Part shown: in pieces, positions 1 through 11,098 of the stretch
How the letters are laid out: each line of letters starts with the position of its first letter
Position numbering within the stretch: the stretch's first letter is position 1
Assembly: GCA_036556325.1 (NCBI GenBank)
Contig: DATBJR010000100.1
Span: 1 to 30,505, forward strand
Direction of reading: 5' to 3'
Source: DASSCW01 sp036556325
GTDB lineage: Bacteria; Chloroflexota; Limnocylindria; QHBO01
Length of the DNA stretch: 30,505 bases
Notes under the pieces: generated by a model
Told to the model about the DNA's origin: nothing
Seen by the model: only the letters and a program-made list of their open reading frames with translations
Database searches by the model: none
Position numbers and translations under genes: made by a program

Positions 1-468
1 CGCGTAGCAGGAGCGGCGGACCGGGCCCTCGCCGTAGTTGCGCGTGTGCCCGCCGAAGCGCCGCTGGTTGATCAGCCCTTCGGGGGTGCGATCGAAGGGC
101 AGGCCCAGGTGCTCGAGGTCGATGATGGTCTCGATCGCGTCATGGCACATCACCTCGGCGGCATCCTGGTCGACCAGGTAGTCGCCGCCCTTGACGGTGT
201 CGAACCAGTGCCACTCCCAGTGGTCCTCCTCCGTGTTGCCCAGGGCCGCGCAAACGCCGCCCTGCGCCGCGCCCGTGTGCGAGCGCGAGGGGTACAGCTT
301 GCTGATGACGCCGATGCGGGCCTGCGGCCCGAGGTCCGACTTCAGCTCCAGCGCCGCGTAGAGGCCGGCTCCGCCCGCACCGACCACCACCGCGTCGAGC
401 TCGTGGACGCGGACCGATGGCGTGGCCGCCATTGGCCGGGTGACGATCTCGGCCTTCTGGTGGCTCAT
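1..468 (-). CDS. sdhA: Succinate dehydrogenase flavoprotein subunit, N-terminal part
   Basis: The first 156 residues of SdhA, which oxidises succinate to fumarate with covalently bound FAD in the cytoplasmic part of respiratory complex II. I translated the minus strand from the ATG at 468; the frame stays open to the window edge, so the C-terminal part lies outside. Visible marks are the FAD-binding GAGGAG loop at about residues 30-35 and the SRSHTGAAQGG segment, in which His64 is the expected site of FAD attachment. RRFGGHTR and NYGEGPVRRSCYA match the flavoprotein core. The start overlaps the stop of sdhD (ATGA), so it is translationally coupled as the fourth gene after isocitrate dehydrogenase, sdhC and sdhD. 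The iron-sulphur subunit sdhB is not in the window and may follow to the left. Confidence 0.95.
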   Translation of the reverse strand, partial: MSHQKAEIVTRPMAATPSVRVHELDAVVVGAGGAGLYAALELKSDLGPQARIGVISKLYPSRSHTGAAQGGVCAALGNTEEDHWEWHWFDTVKGGDYLVDQDAAEVMCHDAIETIIDLEHLGLPFDRTPEGLINQRRFGGHTRNYGEGPVRRSCYA

Positions 469-923
469 GAGAACGGCCCAATGTTGGCCGGCGCCGAGGC
501 CGGGTCGAAGGTGATGAGCACCACGATGCCCAGGATCAGCAGGACGGCGACCAGTGCGATCAGCACCCACACCAGCAGCGCCCGCAGGCCACCGTGGGTG
601 TAGTCGGCAATCACCGTGCGCGCGCCCCGCGCACCGTGAACCAGCGCCAGGACCAGCAGCAGCAGGTCGTAGATCCGCCAGAACGGCGTCCCCCAGCGAC
701 TGGTGACGAAGGCGAAGTTGATCTCCTGGCCGGTCATCACCACCAGCACGTGCATGATGAACATGTGGCCCAGCGCCAGCAGCACCAGCAGCAGGCCGCT
801 GAGGCGCATGAAGTACCACCACAGCCGGTCGCGGCCCGGCTCCGGCCGCGGGGTGGCGGCCCGGGACGGGTTGCGGAGCAGGGGGTCGCCGGGGACCGGC
901 CAGATCTGGCGTCCGACGGCCAT
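465..923 (-). CDS. sdhD: Succinate dehydrogenase membrane anchor subunit (SdhD-like)
   Basis: A 152-residue hydrophobic anchor of complex II that with SdhC binds haem b and quinone. After a polar N-terminus of about 40 residues there are three membrane segments: one around GLLLVLLALGHMF, a second around IYDLLLLVLALVHG, and a third near the C-terminus rich in Leu, Val and Ile. The HGARGARTVIADY motif after the second segment matches the conserved HGxxGxR of SdhD proteins, and the His in LALGHMF is a possible haem ligand. The chosen ATG at 923 overlaps the sdhC stop (ATGA); the same frame runs further upstream, but only antisense to or overlapping sdhC. Its own stop overlaps the sdhA start in the same way. 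Anchor subunits diverge quickly, so the C versus D label rests on gene order and this motif. Confidence 0.88.
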   Translation of the reverse strand: MAVGRQIWPVPGDPLLRNPSRAATPRPEPGRDRLWWYFMRLSGLLLVLLALGHMFIMHVLVVMTGQEINFAFVTSRWGTPFWRIYDLLLLVLALVHGARGARTVIADYTHGGLRALLVWVLIALVAVLLILGIVVLITFDPASAPANIGPFS

Positions 924-1303
924 CAGCCCGGCCCCCACGGCGCGTACGGGCTGATCATGATGATGCTCATCGGGATCATGGTCAGGATGGTGGCGCCGAC
1001 CACGCCGTAGGTCAGCGGCCGGTAGGCAACGGTGGTCCGCGGCCAGAAGTCCATGAGGATCACCCGCAGGCCGTTCAGCGAGTGGTAGACCAGCGCGGCC
1101 ATCAGCAGGATCTCGCCCAGCCGCACCGGCAGGTTGTGGAAGAGATTGGCCTGCGTCCAGTTGTACACGTCGGGGCCGAACGCCAGCGTGGCGTTCTCCA
1201 CGATGTGCATGAACAGGTAGAGCAGCACGCCGATGCCCGACAGCCGATGGCCCAGCCAGGCCAGCTGCGCCCACGAGACGTTGTAGCCGAAGAGGCGGAA
1301 CAC
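923..1303 (-). CDS. sdhC: Succinate dehydrogenase cytochrome b556 subunit
   Basis: A 126-residue membrane subunit of complex II. Three hydrophobic segments are visible, beginning with the WLGHRLSGIGVLLYLFMHI region, which is the usual SdhC signature (HRxSG, then a helix carrying the haem-ligand His). The second conserved block, YHSLNGLRVILMD, corresponds to the family HxxNGxRH motif. The start is GTG at 1303; the best purine-rich stretch, AGGA, abuts the start codon rather than lying at normal spacing, so initiation may depend on coupling to isocitrate dehydrogenase, whose stop is only 11 nt upstream. The stop overlaps the sdhD start. Confidence 0.88.
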   Translation of the reverse strand: MFRLFGYNVSWAQLAWLGHRLSGIGVLLYLFMHIVENATLAFGPDVYNWTQANLFHNLPVRLGEILLMAALVYHSLNGLRVILMDFWPRTTVAYRPLTYGVVGATILTMIPMSIIMISPYAPWGPG

Positions 1304-1314
1304 TCCTGCGTGCC

Positions 1315-2328
1315 TCAGTCGGCGCTGCCGACGCGGGCCGCAACCGCGTCGCCGAACTGGCGCGTGCCGGCGTTGCCGCCCAGGTCGTAGGTCACCGTCC
1401 TGCCCTCGGCGATGACGCTGCGGACCGCCGCCTCGACCCGGTCGGCGGCCGCCGTCTCACCCAGGTGGCGCAGCATCAGGGCGCCGGAGAGGATCAGCGC
1501 GGTGGGATTTGCCTTGTTCTGGCCGGCATATTTCGGGGCGGAGCCGTGCACCGGCTCGAAGACCGCCGCCCGCTCCCCAATGTTCGCGCCGGGGGCGACC
1601 CCCAGCCCGCCGACCAGGCCGGCGGCCAGGTCGCTGACGATGTCGCCGTACAGGTTCGGCAGCACCAGCACGTCGTAAAGCTCCGGCTTCTGGACGAGCT
1701 GCATGCACATGTTGTCGACGATCCGGTCCTCGAACGCCATCCGGCCCTCGTACTCCGCCGCGACCTGCTGGCAGCTCTCCAGGAAGAGCCCGTCGGACAG
1801 CTTCATGATGTTGGCCTTGTGCACCGCGGTCACCTTGCGGCGGCCGTTGCGCAGCGCGTACTCGAACGCGTAGCGCGCGATCCGCTGGCTGGCGGCGCGG
1901 GTGATGATCTTGATGCTCTCGGCGGCATCGGGGCCCACGCGGTGCTCGATCCCGGCGTACAGGTCCTCGGTGTTCTCGCGGACCACGATCAGGTCCACGT
2001 TGTCGTAGCGCGTCTCGACGCCGGCCATCGTCCGCGCCGGCCGCACGTTGGCGTACAGCTCCAGGGCCTGCCGCAGACCGACGTTGACGCTGCGGAACCC
2101 GGAGCCGACTGGCGTGGTGATGGGACCCTTGATGGCGACCCCGGTGCGCCGGATGCTGTCGATCACCCGATCGGGCAGCGGCGTCCCTTCGGCGGCGATG
2201 GTCGCCTCGCCGGCGGTCTGCGTGTCCCACTCGAAGTCGAGGCCGGTTGCCTCGAGCACCCTGGTTGTCGCCTCGGCGAGCTCGGGACCAATCCCGTCGC
2301 CGGGGATCAATGTGACGGCGTACGCCAC
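1315..2328 (-). CDS. Isocitrate dehydrogenase, isopropylmalate dehydrogenase-like family (probably NAD-dependent)
   Basis: A 337-residue beta-decarboxylating dehydrogenase that probably converts isocitrate to 2-oxoglutarate. The N-terminal LIPGDGIGPE nucleotide loop, the RENTEDLYAGIEH substrate segment, the KANIMKLSDGLFL block and the NLYGDIVSDLAAGLVGG metal-binding region (with its Asp residues) are all present, as is the cofactor loop EPVHGSAPKYAGQNKANP. RENTEDLYAGIEH and the short length fit the NAD-dependent IDH3-like branch better than isopropylmalate or tartrate dehydrogenase, and the neighbouring sdh and suc genes support a TCA role. The start is GTG at 2328, with AGGAG 4 nt upstream. 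The frame continues 22 codons further upstream, but those residues (Arg-rich) do not resemble the family. First gene of the unit ending in sdhA. Confidence 0.87.
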   Translation of the reverse strand: MAYAVTLIPGDGIGPELAEATTRVLEATGLDFEWDTQTAGEATIAAEGTPLPDRVIDSIRRTGVAIKGPITTPVGSGFRSVNVGLRQALELYANVRPARTMAGVETRYDNVDLIVVRENTEDLYAGIEHRVGPDAAESIKIITRAASQRIARYAFEYALRNGRRKVTAVHKANIMKLSDGLFLESCQQVAAEYEGRMAFEDRIVDNMCMQLVQKPELYDVLVLPNLYGDIVSDLAAGLVGGLGVAPGANIGERAAVFEPVHGSAPKYAGQNKANPTALILSGALMLRHLGETAAADRVEAAVRSVIAEGRTVTYDLGGNAGTRQFGDAVAARVGSAD

Positions 2329-2381
2329 GTGGCTCCTGTTCTCTCGATCGCGCCGGTCAAAGCGCCGGCGTGCGATTGGAA

Positions 2382-2387
2382 AGTGTA
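2382..2387 (-). promoter_or_regulatory. Candidate -10 (TACACT) for isocitrate dehydrogenase-sdh unit
   Basis: Minus-strand TACACT lies 54 nt upstream of the GTG start in the 152-nt divergent gap to sucC. There is no recognisable TTGACA at 17 nt, so this is a weak call based on hexamer and position. Confidence 0.35.
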
Positions 2388-2419
2388 GGGCCATCGGCCA
2401 CGCCGATCAGGCACGCCGG

Positions 2420-2425
2420 TACAAT
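2420..2425 (+). promoter_or_regulatory. Candidate -10 (TACAAT) for sucCD
   Basis: TACAAT sits 55 nt upstream of the sucC TTG and 32 nt from the opposing TACACT. The context CCGGTACAATCG also occurs in front of the mutase gene (minus strand, 11069-11074), which suggests a preferred -10 form in this genome. No -35 consensus is visible. Confidence 0.45.
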
Positions 2426-2480
2426 CGCCCCGTCCCCGCCCTCGCGCCGCGGACTTCGCGCGCCCACGCAGGAGAGCCGC

Positions 2481-3619
<1,139 letters not shown>

Positions 3620-3623
<4 letters not shown>

Positions 3624-4498
3624 GCATCCTGGTCGGGCGCGAGACGCGGCTGGTGGTCCAGGGCATCACCGGCCGCGAGGGTGCGTTCCACTCGGCGGCG
3701 ATGCTCGAGTACGGCACGAACATCGTGGCCGGAATGACCCCCGGCAAGGGCGGGCAGACGGCACTCGACGGCCGGGTGCCGGTGTTCGACACCGTGGCCG
3801 ATGCCGTGGCGCAGACCGGGGCCAACGCCTCGTGCATCTTCGTCCCGGCGGCCGCCGCCCCCGACGCCATGCTCGAGGCCGCCGATGCCGGCGTGAGCCT
3901 GGTCGTGTGCATCACCGAGGGCGTGCCGGCGCTGGACATGCTGCGCGTCTACCACACCCTGCGGGCGCGTGGCGTGCGGCTGATCGGCCCCAACTGCCCG
4001 GGCCTCACCTCGGTCGGCGAGGCCAAGGTGGGCATCATCCCGGGCAACATCCACGCACCCGGCACGGTGGGCCTGGTCAGCCGCTCCGGCACGCTCACCT
4101 ACGAGGTCGTCCAGGCCATGACCGATGCCGGCATGGGGCAGTCGACCTGCGTCGGGATCGGCGGCGACCCCATCGTCGGCACCAGCTTCACCGACGTCCT
4201 CGACCTCTTCAATCGAGATCCGGATACCGAGGCGATCGTGATGATCGGCGAGATCGGCGGCGACGAGGAGGAGAAGGCGGCGGCGTTCTGCGCGCGCGAG
4301 GTGCGCAAGCCGATGGCCGCCTTCATCGCCGGCCGCACCGCACCGCCCGGCCGGCGCATGGGACATGCCGGCGCGATCATCTCGGGCGGTGCCGGAACGG
4401 CGGAGTCGAAGCGGGCGGCGCTGGAAGCGGCCGGCATTCGGGTTGCCGATTCGCCATCCCGCATCCCGGCCCTGCTGCGGGACGCCGGTGTCCGCTGA
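3620..4498 (+). CDS. sucD: Succinyl-CoA synthetase alpha subunit
   Basis: A 292-residue CoA-binding subunit with the phosphorylated histidine. The sequence starts SILVGRETRLVVQGITGREG, the Rossmann CoA-binding motif. GPNCPG and SRSGTLTYEV follow, then the GEIGG loop, and GHAGAII, in which His249 is the expected phosphohistidine. Length and motif order are standard. It is translationally coupled to sucC by a 4-nt overlap and followed directly by a stem-loop. The succinyl-CoA it handles is also the end product of the propionyl-CoA operon in this window. Confidence 0.96.
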
Positions 4499-4520
4499 GC
4501 CAGCCGCGAATCCGGCTGGC
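4499..4520 (+). terminator. Stem-loop directly after sucD
   Basis: A perfect 8-bp stem (GCCAGCCG with CGGCTGGC) and 6-nt loop CGAATC start at the base after the sucD stop. No T-tract follows. It could terminate transcription in a high-GC host or protect the sucCD mRNA 3' end. Confidence 0.5.
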
Positions 4521-4571
4521 CGCCGCCGTCGTATGGACGGCAATACGCGAACACCAGCCAGGAGACCCCCC

Positions 4572-5114
4572 ATGCTTGTCCGCAGATTCCTCGCCGTGCC
4601 ACTGTTGCTCCTCGTGGCTGCCTGCAGCGCAACCGGCTCCAGCGCGACGCCAGCGGCGGCGACGCCGACCAGCGCCGGCTCCAGCTCGGCAGCAGCGTCC
4701 GCCAGCGAATCAGCCGCGGCCTCCGCCGGCACGTCGGTAGCCGAGATCGACGCCGAGGATTCGTCGCTCGGCAAGATCCTGGTGGATGACCAGGGTATGA
4801 CGATCTACTTCTTCACCCCTGACCAGCAGGGCAAGAGCACCTGCACCGGCGACTGCCTGGCAAATTGGCCCGCCGTCCCGGCCGACACCACCCCAGAAGC
4901 CGGGGGCAACGTGACCGCCAAGCTTGGAACGTTCACGCGCGACGACGGCACGTCGCAGCTGACCGTGAATGGCTTCCCCGCGTACTACTTCGCCGGCGAC
5001 ACGAAGGCGGGAGACACGAATGGCCAGGGGCTGTTCGACAAGTGGTTCGTCTTCGATCCGGCCGGAACGCCAATCAAGGCCGCAGCCTCGGCGGGCGGGC
5101 GGCCGAGGTATTAG
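4572..5114 (+). CDS. Secreted-repeat lipoprotein (COG4315-like)
   Basis: A 180-residue predicted lipoprotein. Residues 1-17 form a signal peptide ending in the lipobox LVAAC, so Cys18 should be lipidated and the protein anchored outside the membrane. A Ser/Ala/Thr-rich linker of about 40 residues follows. The rest has two copies of the secreted repeat of unknown function: LGKILVDDQGMTIYFFTPD with STCTGDCLANWPAV, and a second with LTVNGFPAYYFAGDT, GQGLFDKWFVFDPAGTPI. The WP after the CTGDC pair is typical. Function in this family is not established. The start ATG at 4572 has AGGAGA 6 nt upstream. It lies 73 nt after sucD, beyond the stem-loop, so it may be separately transcribed. It converges with the cyclase-AAA gene; the gap 5115-5220 shows no feature I can support. 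Confidence 0.85.
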   Translation: MLVRRFLAVPLLLLVAACSATGSSATPAAATPTSAGSSSAAASASESAAASAGTSVAEIDAEDSSLGKILVDDQGMTIYFFTPDQQGKSTCTGDCLANWPAVPADTTPEAGGNVTAKLGTFTRDDGTSQLTVNGFPAYYFAGDTKAGDTNGQGLFDKWFVFDPAGTPIKAAASAGGRPRY

Positions 5115-5220
5115 GCCGCGGCGTGATTCGGGCGCGGCTGACGAGAGCAGGTCGCCCTCCCCGCCGGGTCGAGGCGGTCGGCGTCGGGGACCCGCCGTCG
5201 CGTGGGAGCGGCGAGCGTCC

Positions 5221-8200
5221 TCAGTCCGGATGCAGGTCGCCTTCGCCGAGCGACTCCATCTGCCGGCGCCCGGCCTCGATCAGCTGCGCATCACCAATGA
5301 GCCGCCCGAGCTCCAGCCGGGTGCGCGCGGCATAGCGGCCCGCCCCCATCGCCTCGAAGGCCGCGACTGCCTCGCCAAGGTCCTGAGGCTCGCGACGGCT
5401 GAGGCCCCGAGCCCGTAACGCCTGAGCCTCCATGACCCGCAGGCCCACGCGCGCTGCCCGGTCCAGGACGTCATCGAGCACCGCCGCATCGATCGCATGG
5501 CCGCGGTCCGCGCAGAGCGCCAGCGCATGCTCGACGTAGTGGGCGCGGTCGGGGTAGCGGTCGTGACGCCGAACGACGTCGGCAATTCGCTCCAGGTCCA
5601 CGGCCACGAGCGCTTCCATGGCCGCCACGGGGTGCCCGGCCGGATAGCTCCCGATGATCGCATCGGCAACCTCCCGCCAGCGGTCGAGCAGGGTGTCCGC
5701 CGCGCGAGACCGCGCCCAGTCGATGCCGCTGAGCACGCCCTGCAGGGCATATGAGGCAGCCGGACGACCCGCGTCCACCCAGCGCAGGCGCAGGTCGTCC
5801 ACGCTGCTCTCGCAGCGCTGCCAATCGCCCTGCAGGGCGCCGGCATAGGCGCTCCACGAGGTCGCGGCCAGCACGAATACGAGGTTCTGCCCCGGTTGAA
5901 GCAGCGCCATGGCGGCGTCCGAGGCCTGCGTGGCTTCCGCGAGCTCACCGAGCTGGACGGAGGCCCAGGCCAGCACCTGGAGGGCGTCGAGGCGCTCCTC
6001 CATGCTCAGTCGCTCGGCGAACGCAATGCGCCGTCGCGCGAGCTCGACCGCTCCGGGCCAATTGTCCGCCTGTGAGACGCCGGCCAGGGCGTCCAGCGCG
6101 GCGCTCAGCAGCTCGGCGTCGTCGAGTTCCTCCGCCAGGGCCAGACCCTCGGTCACCTGGTCCTTTGAGCGACGCACGTCCCCATCCGTGACCGGGCGGC
6201 GGGCAACCTGGCGCAGCCAGAACGTCTTGTGGCCCTGCGCGATCTTGAAGGTGGCCCGCGCTCGGGCCCCCGCATCCGGCAGCCAGGAGTTTCCCAGCGC
6301 GACCAATTCGTCCAGCTCCGGCTCGCTCGGCTGCCGCGCCACCGATGCGCTGAAGCGCCATATCACCATCAGCTGCCGGCCGAGCGCGTCGAGCAGGAAA
6401 TCGGCCGGCAGGTCGCTCGCCTGGCCCAGCTCTCTTGCGCGCGCGTAAGCCTGGACCGATACGTCACCGGAACTGTGGAGCACGCCGAGCCGATGCCAGA
6501 GGCGCGCTTCCTCGGCGCCGCTCGACAAGTCGATTGCTGCCCGGAGGTGACCCGATGCCTCGGCGATGCCGCGGGCACCAGCGGCAACCTCGGCGGCTCG
6601 ACGCAGCCACTCGACCGCCAACGCGTTCAGCTGCGCATCGGCCTCGCCAACGCTGGCGGACAAGGTGGCCGCCTCGCGATAGTGGAATGCGACCAGCTCG
6701 GCAAGCTCATCCTCGCGGTCGGCGGCCGCGGCCTCGATCCAGCGTCCGGCGGCGGCGTGCAACCCCGCACGCTCGCCACGGGTCAGCGTCCCGTAGGCGA
6801 CATCGCGAATGATGATGTGCCGGAACGTGAGCTCGCCTCGACCGCTCTGCCGCAGCAGTTCGCGATCGACGAGCTGGTCGATGGCCGCGGCGTGGTCATG
6901 CACCTTCCCCTCCACCGATGCCACGCCGTCCGTCGAGAAGCTACGGCCGAACACCGAGCCGAGCTGCAGGACGCGCCGCACCGCCGGCTCCAGTGAGTCG
7001 AGTCGGGCCAGCACGGTGGCCTGCACGGTGTCGGGCAATCGGGCGGCCACGTCGGCCACCGCGGCCGGGTCCTTCAGGTCGACGCCGCGCTCCAGGAGGG
7101 AGCGGATGATCTCGCCGGCGTAGAACGGGTTGCCCTCGGAGCGCCTGGCCACCAGCGGGACCAGCTCCGGGGCAGCGTCCTCCAGCAGTCCGGCGACGAG
7201 CTTGCCGATCGAGTCCTCGTCCAGCGGCTCGAGCGCGATCGAAAAATGGTTGCGCCGGCCACCGCCCCAGGTCGGCCTCCGTTCCAGCAGCTCGGGCCGC
7301 GCCAGGGCAAGCATGAGGATGGGGCTGTCGCCGCGCGGCTGCAGGATGTACTCGATCAGGTCCAGCAGCGAGTCGCTCGACCAGTGCAGGTCTTCGATCA
7401 GCAGCAGGAGCGGCGCGCGCGCCGCGGCGAGCTCGACCACGTCACGCCACGCCTGGAACAGCGCACCCCGATCCGGCACATCAGCGTCCGACGCGCCGAT
7501 GGTCGCCGCCAGGACCTCCGCCGTCTCGGCCGGACGCTCGGCGCCGGCAGCGCCCAGCCAGTCACGGATGGCCTGCCGCGTGTCCTCCGGCGGGCTGTCG
7601 GCCGAGAAGCCGACGATCGACTCGAGCAGGGCGCGCAGCGGCCAATAGGTCAGGCGCTGCCCATATGGCAGGCACTGGGCCACGGCCACCTGCGGCGGGG
7701 TGTTGCGGGCCAGGTTCGACAGGAACTCCTCGACCAGCCGGCTCTTGCCGGTTCCGGCCGGGGCAATGAGGCTCACCATGTAGGGCCGCCGCTCGCTGAA
7801 GGCCCGCTGCGCAACAAACTCGAGCTGGGTGAGGTCTGCGTCGCGCCCGATCAGCGGCGCCCGGGGCGATACGGCGGTCGAGACGCCTCTCAGCTCCCTC
7901 GCCTGAACCGCCGCGGCCTTGCCCTTCACGTCGAGGTCGATGGGAGGCCCGAAGTCGTGACCGCCGCCGTCGGCGCTGGCCGTTCTGGCACTGGCCAGGA
8001 TCTGCCACGGCTCGGCCGCCTGCTGCAGGCGCGCGGCCACGTTCACCGGGTCACCGGTGACGATGAAGTCGCTGCGCTCGCGGTCGCGGCTGGCCACCAC
8101 CTCGCCCGTGTTCAGGCCGATGCGGATCGGCAGACGGTCGCCGAGCGCCGCGTCCTCGCGCACGCGGTCGCGGAGCGCGATGGCGGCATCCAGGGCCCGT

Positions 8201-8424
8201 CGTGCGTCGTCGTCATGCGCCTGCGGGAGGCCGAAGATCGCCATGGCGGCATCGCCAATGAACTTCTCCAGCGTTCCGCCGTGCTCAAGGACGACGTCGC
8301 TGGCGACGTGCAGGAAGCGGCCGAGCAGCCGGCGGAGATCCTCGGGGTCCATGGTCTCGCCGAGTGACGTGGAGCCCACGACATCGGCGAAGAGGACGGT
8401 GACGAGGCGGCGTTCCTCGGCCAT
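5221..8424 (-). CDS. Class III adenylate/guanylate cyclase fused to AAA ATPase and helical repeat region
   Basis: A 1067-residue signalling protein. Residues 1-150 form a class III cyclase domain: FADVVGST gives metal-binding Asp14, EKFIGDAAMAIFG gives Lys54 and Asp58, and GDPVNVAARLQ gives transition-state Asn128 and Arg132, so the domain looks catalytically competent. Residues about 190-450 form a STAND-like AAA module with Walker A APAGTGKS (221-228) and Walker B LLLLIED followed by LHW (about 339-347). The remaining 600 residues are Ala/Leu/Glu-rich helical repeats resembling TPR-type sensors. There is no LuxR helix-turn-helix at the C-terminus. Start ATG at 8424 gives MAEERRLVTVLFADVVGST, the normal beginning; the open frame extends upstream only across the GNAT gene. 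It lies 17 nt after that gene and is the last gene of the propionyl-CoA unit. The nucleotide made and the signal sensed are unknown. Confidence 0.87.
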   Translation of the reverse strand: MAEERRLVTVLFADVVGSTSLGETMDPEDLRRLLGRFLHVASDVVLEHGGTLEKFIGDAAMAIFGLPQAHDDDARRALDAAIALRDRVREDAALGDRLPIRIGLNTGEVVASRDRERSDFIVTGDPVNVAARLQQAAEPWQILASARTASADGGGHDFGPPIDLDVKGKAAAVQARELRGVSTAVSPRAPLIGRDADLTQLEFVAQRAFSERRPYMVSLIAPAGTGKSRLVEEFLSNLARNTPPQVAVAQCLPYGQRLTYWPLRALLESIVGFSADSPPEDTRQAIRDWLGAAGAERPAETAEVLAATIGASDADVPDRGALFQAWRDVVELAAARAPLLLLIEDLHWSSDSLLDLIEYILQPRGDSPILMLALARPELLERRPTWGGGRRNHFSIALEPLDEDSIGKLVAGLLEDAAPELVPLVARRSEGNPFYAGEIIRSLLERGVDLKDPAAVADVAARLPDTVQATVLARLDSLEPAVRRVLQLGSVFGRSFSTDGVASVEGKVHDHAAAIDQLVDRELLRQSGRGELTFRHIIIRDVAYGTLTRGERAGLHAAAGRWIEAAAADREDELAELVAFHYREAATLSASVGEADAQLNALAVEWLRRAAEVAAGARGIAEASGHLRAAIDLSSGAEEARLWHRLGVLHSSGDVSVQAYARARELGQASDLPADFLLDALGRQLMVIWRFSASVARQPSEPELDELVALGNSWLPDAGARARATFKIAQGHKTFWLRQVARRPVTDGDVRRSKDQVTEGLALAEELDDAELLSAALDALAGVSQADNWPGAVELARRRIAFAERLSMEERLDALQVLAWASVQLGELAEATQASDAAMALLQPGQNLVFVLAATSWSAYAGALQGDWQRCESSVDDLRLRWVDAGRPAASYALQGVLSGIDWARSRAADTLLDRWREVADAIIGSYPAGHPVAAMEALVAVDLERIADVVRRHDRYPDRAHYVEHALALCADRGHAIDAAVLDDVLDRAARVGLRVMEAQALRARGLSRREPQDLGEAVAAFEAMGAGRYAARTRLELGRLIGDAQLIEAGRRQMESLGEGDLHPD

Positions 8425-8441
8425 GGCGCGTGACGTGCTTG

Positions 8442-9038
8442 TCAGCCGCGGCCGGCGGCGGCGTTCCAATCGGCGGCGAGGATCGCCATGATGACCGAGT
8501 CCTCCAGGCCACGCGGGCCGCGCCATGACTCGCGCATCAGCCCCTCGTGACGGAAGCCGAGCTTCTCGTAGGAGCGGATCGCCCGTTGGTTCGCGGCGTA
8601 GGCGGTCAGCCACACCCGGTGCAGCCCGACGGCGGTGAAGGCGAAGTCCAGCAGGACCCGCTGCGCATCGGTGCCGAAGCCGGCCCCCAGGTGGTCGCGG
8701 TCCATGAAGATCGCCAACTCCGCGCTGCCGTGCCAGTAGTCAACGTCCTTGAGCCAGGTGGTGCCGATGAACTGGTCGTCGCCCAGCTCGCAAACCGCGA
8801 AGAAGAACCCGCGGCCGCCCTTGCCCTGCTCGTTCACGTGGTCGAGCCAGCCCTTGGCCTGCTCGAGGCTCATCGGCGCCTTGTAGCCCGCCAGGCCGCC
8901 CACCTCGCTGTCGTTGATGCCGGCCACGTAGGCCGGCAGGTCACGCTCTTCGAGCGGGCGCAACCAGACCTTCTCGCCACGCAGCAGGGGGCGATCGGGA
9001 ATGGGCGGGCGCGTCCGCTCGTCAGTCTCGTGGCTCAT
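8442..9038 (-). CDS. GNAT family N-acetyltransferase (RimJ/RimL type)
   Basis: A 198-residue acetyl-CoA-dependent acyltransferase. The early LRPLEERDLPAYV segment is the usual start of RimJ/RimL-like proteins, GAGFGTDAQRVLLDFAF corresponds to the acetyl-CoA pyrophosphate loop (Q/RxxGxG/A, here in a variant form), and YAANQRAIRSYEKLGFRHEG is the conserved C-terminal block (NxxAxxxYEKxGF). The substrate cannot be read from sequence; members acetylate ribosomal protein N-termini, antibiotics or small amines. The ATG overlaps the stop of methylmalonyl-CoA epimerase, so it is translated from the propionyl-CoA operon. Whether it acts on enzymes of that pathway is unknown. Confidence 0.85.
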   Translation of the reverse strand: MSHETDERTRPPIPDRPLLRGEKVWLRPLEERDLPAYVAGINDSEVGGLAGYKAPMSLEQAKGWLDHVNEQGKGGRGFFFAVCELGDDQFIGTTWLKDVDYWHGSAELAIFMDRDHLGAGFGTDAQRVLLDFAFTAVGLHRVWLTAYAANQRAIRSYEKLGFRHEGLMRESWRGPRGLEDSVIMAILAADWNAAAGRG

Positions 9039-9462
9039 GGGGTTCCTTCATTCGGCGTGCGCTGGAGGAGCTCCCACAGTACTCCGTTGAGCGTGCGTGG
9101 GTGGACGAAGGCCACGCTGCCGTGCGCGCCGGGTCGCGGCTCGCGGTCGATCAACTCCGCCTCGGCCGCGGCAAGGGCGCCGAGATCGGCCGGCAGGTCG
9201 TCCGACAGCAGGCAGACGTGGTGCACGCCTTCGCCACGCGAGGTCAGGAAGCGCGCCACGCCGCCATCGGGATCGGTCGGCTCGACCAGCTCGATCCGCG
9301 CGGCGCCGGCGTCCCCGGTGACGATGAAGCACAGCCGGACGCCCTGCGACGGGAAGTCGAACGGCGGTCGCTCGGCCCGCCAGCCAAAGAGCTCCGCGTA
9401 GCGCGGCAGCGAATCGTCGATGGAGCGGACGACCACGGCCACGTGATGGATGGCGCCGATGC

Positions 9463-9466
<4 letters not shown>
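9035..9466 (-). CDS. mce: Methylmalonyl-CoA epimerase
   Basis: A 143-residue glyoxalase-fold (VOC) enzyme that interconverts (S)- and (R)-methylmalonyl-CoA, linking propionyl-CoA carboxylase to the mutase. The two betaalphabetabetabeta modules begin with IHHVAVVV and VHHVCLLSDDL. The expected divalent metal ligands are His8, His83 and Glu132 (in the WELLQ segment). AFVHPRTLNGVLWEL matches the family C-terminus. The start is GTG at 9466, overlapping the mutase stop (GTGA); the frame extends six more codons upstream but those lie within the mutase gene. Gene order with the mutase fixes the function better than the fold alone. Confidence 0.92.
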
Positions 9467-11061
<1,595 letters not shown>

Positions 11062-11068
11062 GGTCCCG

Positions 11069-11074
11069 ATTGTA
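11069..11074 (-). promoter_or_regulatory. Candidate internal -10 (TACAAT), leaderless mutase transcript
   Basis: Minus-strand TACAAT, 7 nt upstream of the mutase GTG, inside the 37-nt gap after the biotin carrier gene. The flanks CCGG and CG match those of the sucC -10. If active, transcription would begin at or near the start codon. Confidence 0.4.
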
Positions 11075-11098
11075 CCGGCGGCTCTCCGCCGCGCCGCC

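Noticed and set aside
2324..2333. GCCACGTGGC palindrome at the isocitrate dehydrogenase start considered as parS
   Set aside because: Only the CACGTG core matches; the arms differ from parS, it is far from parAB, and it is formed largely by the GTG start codon and following codons.
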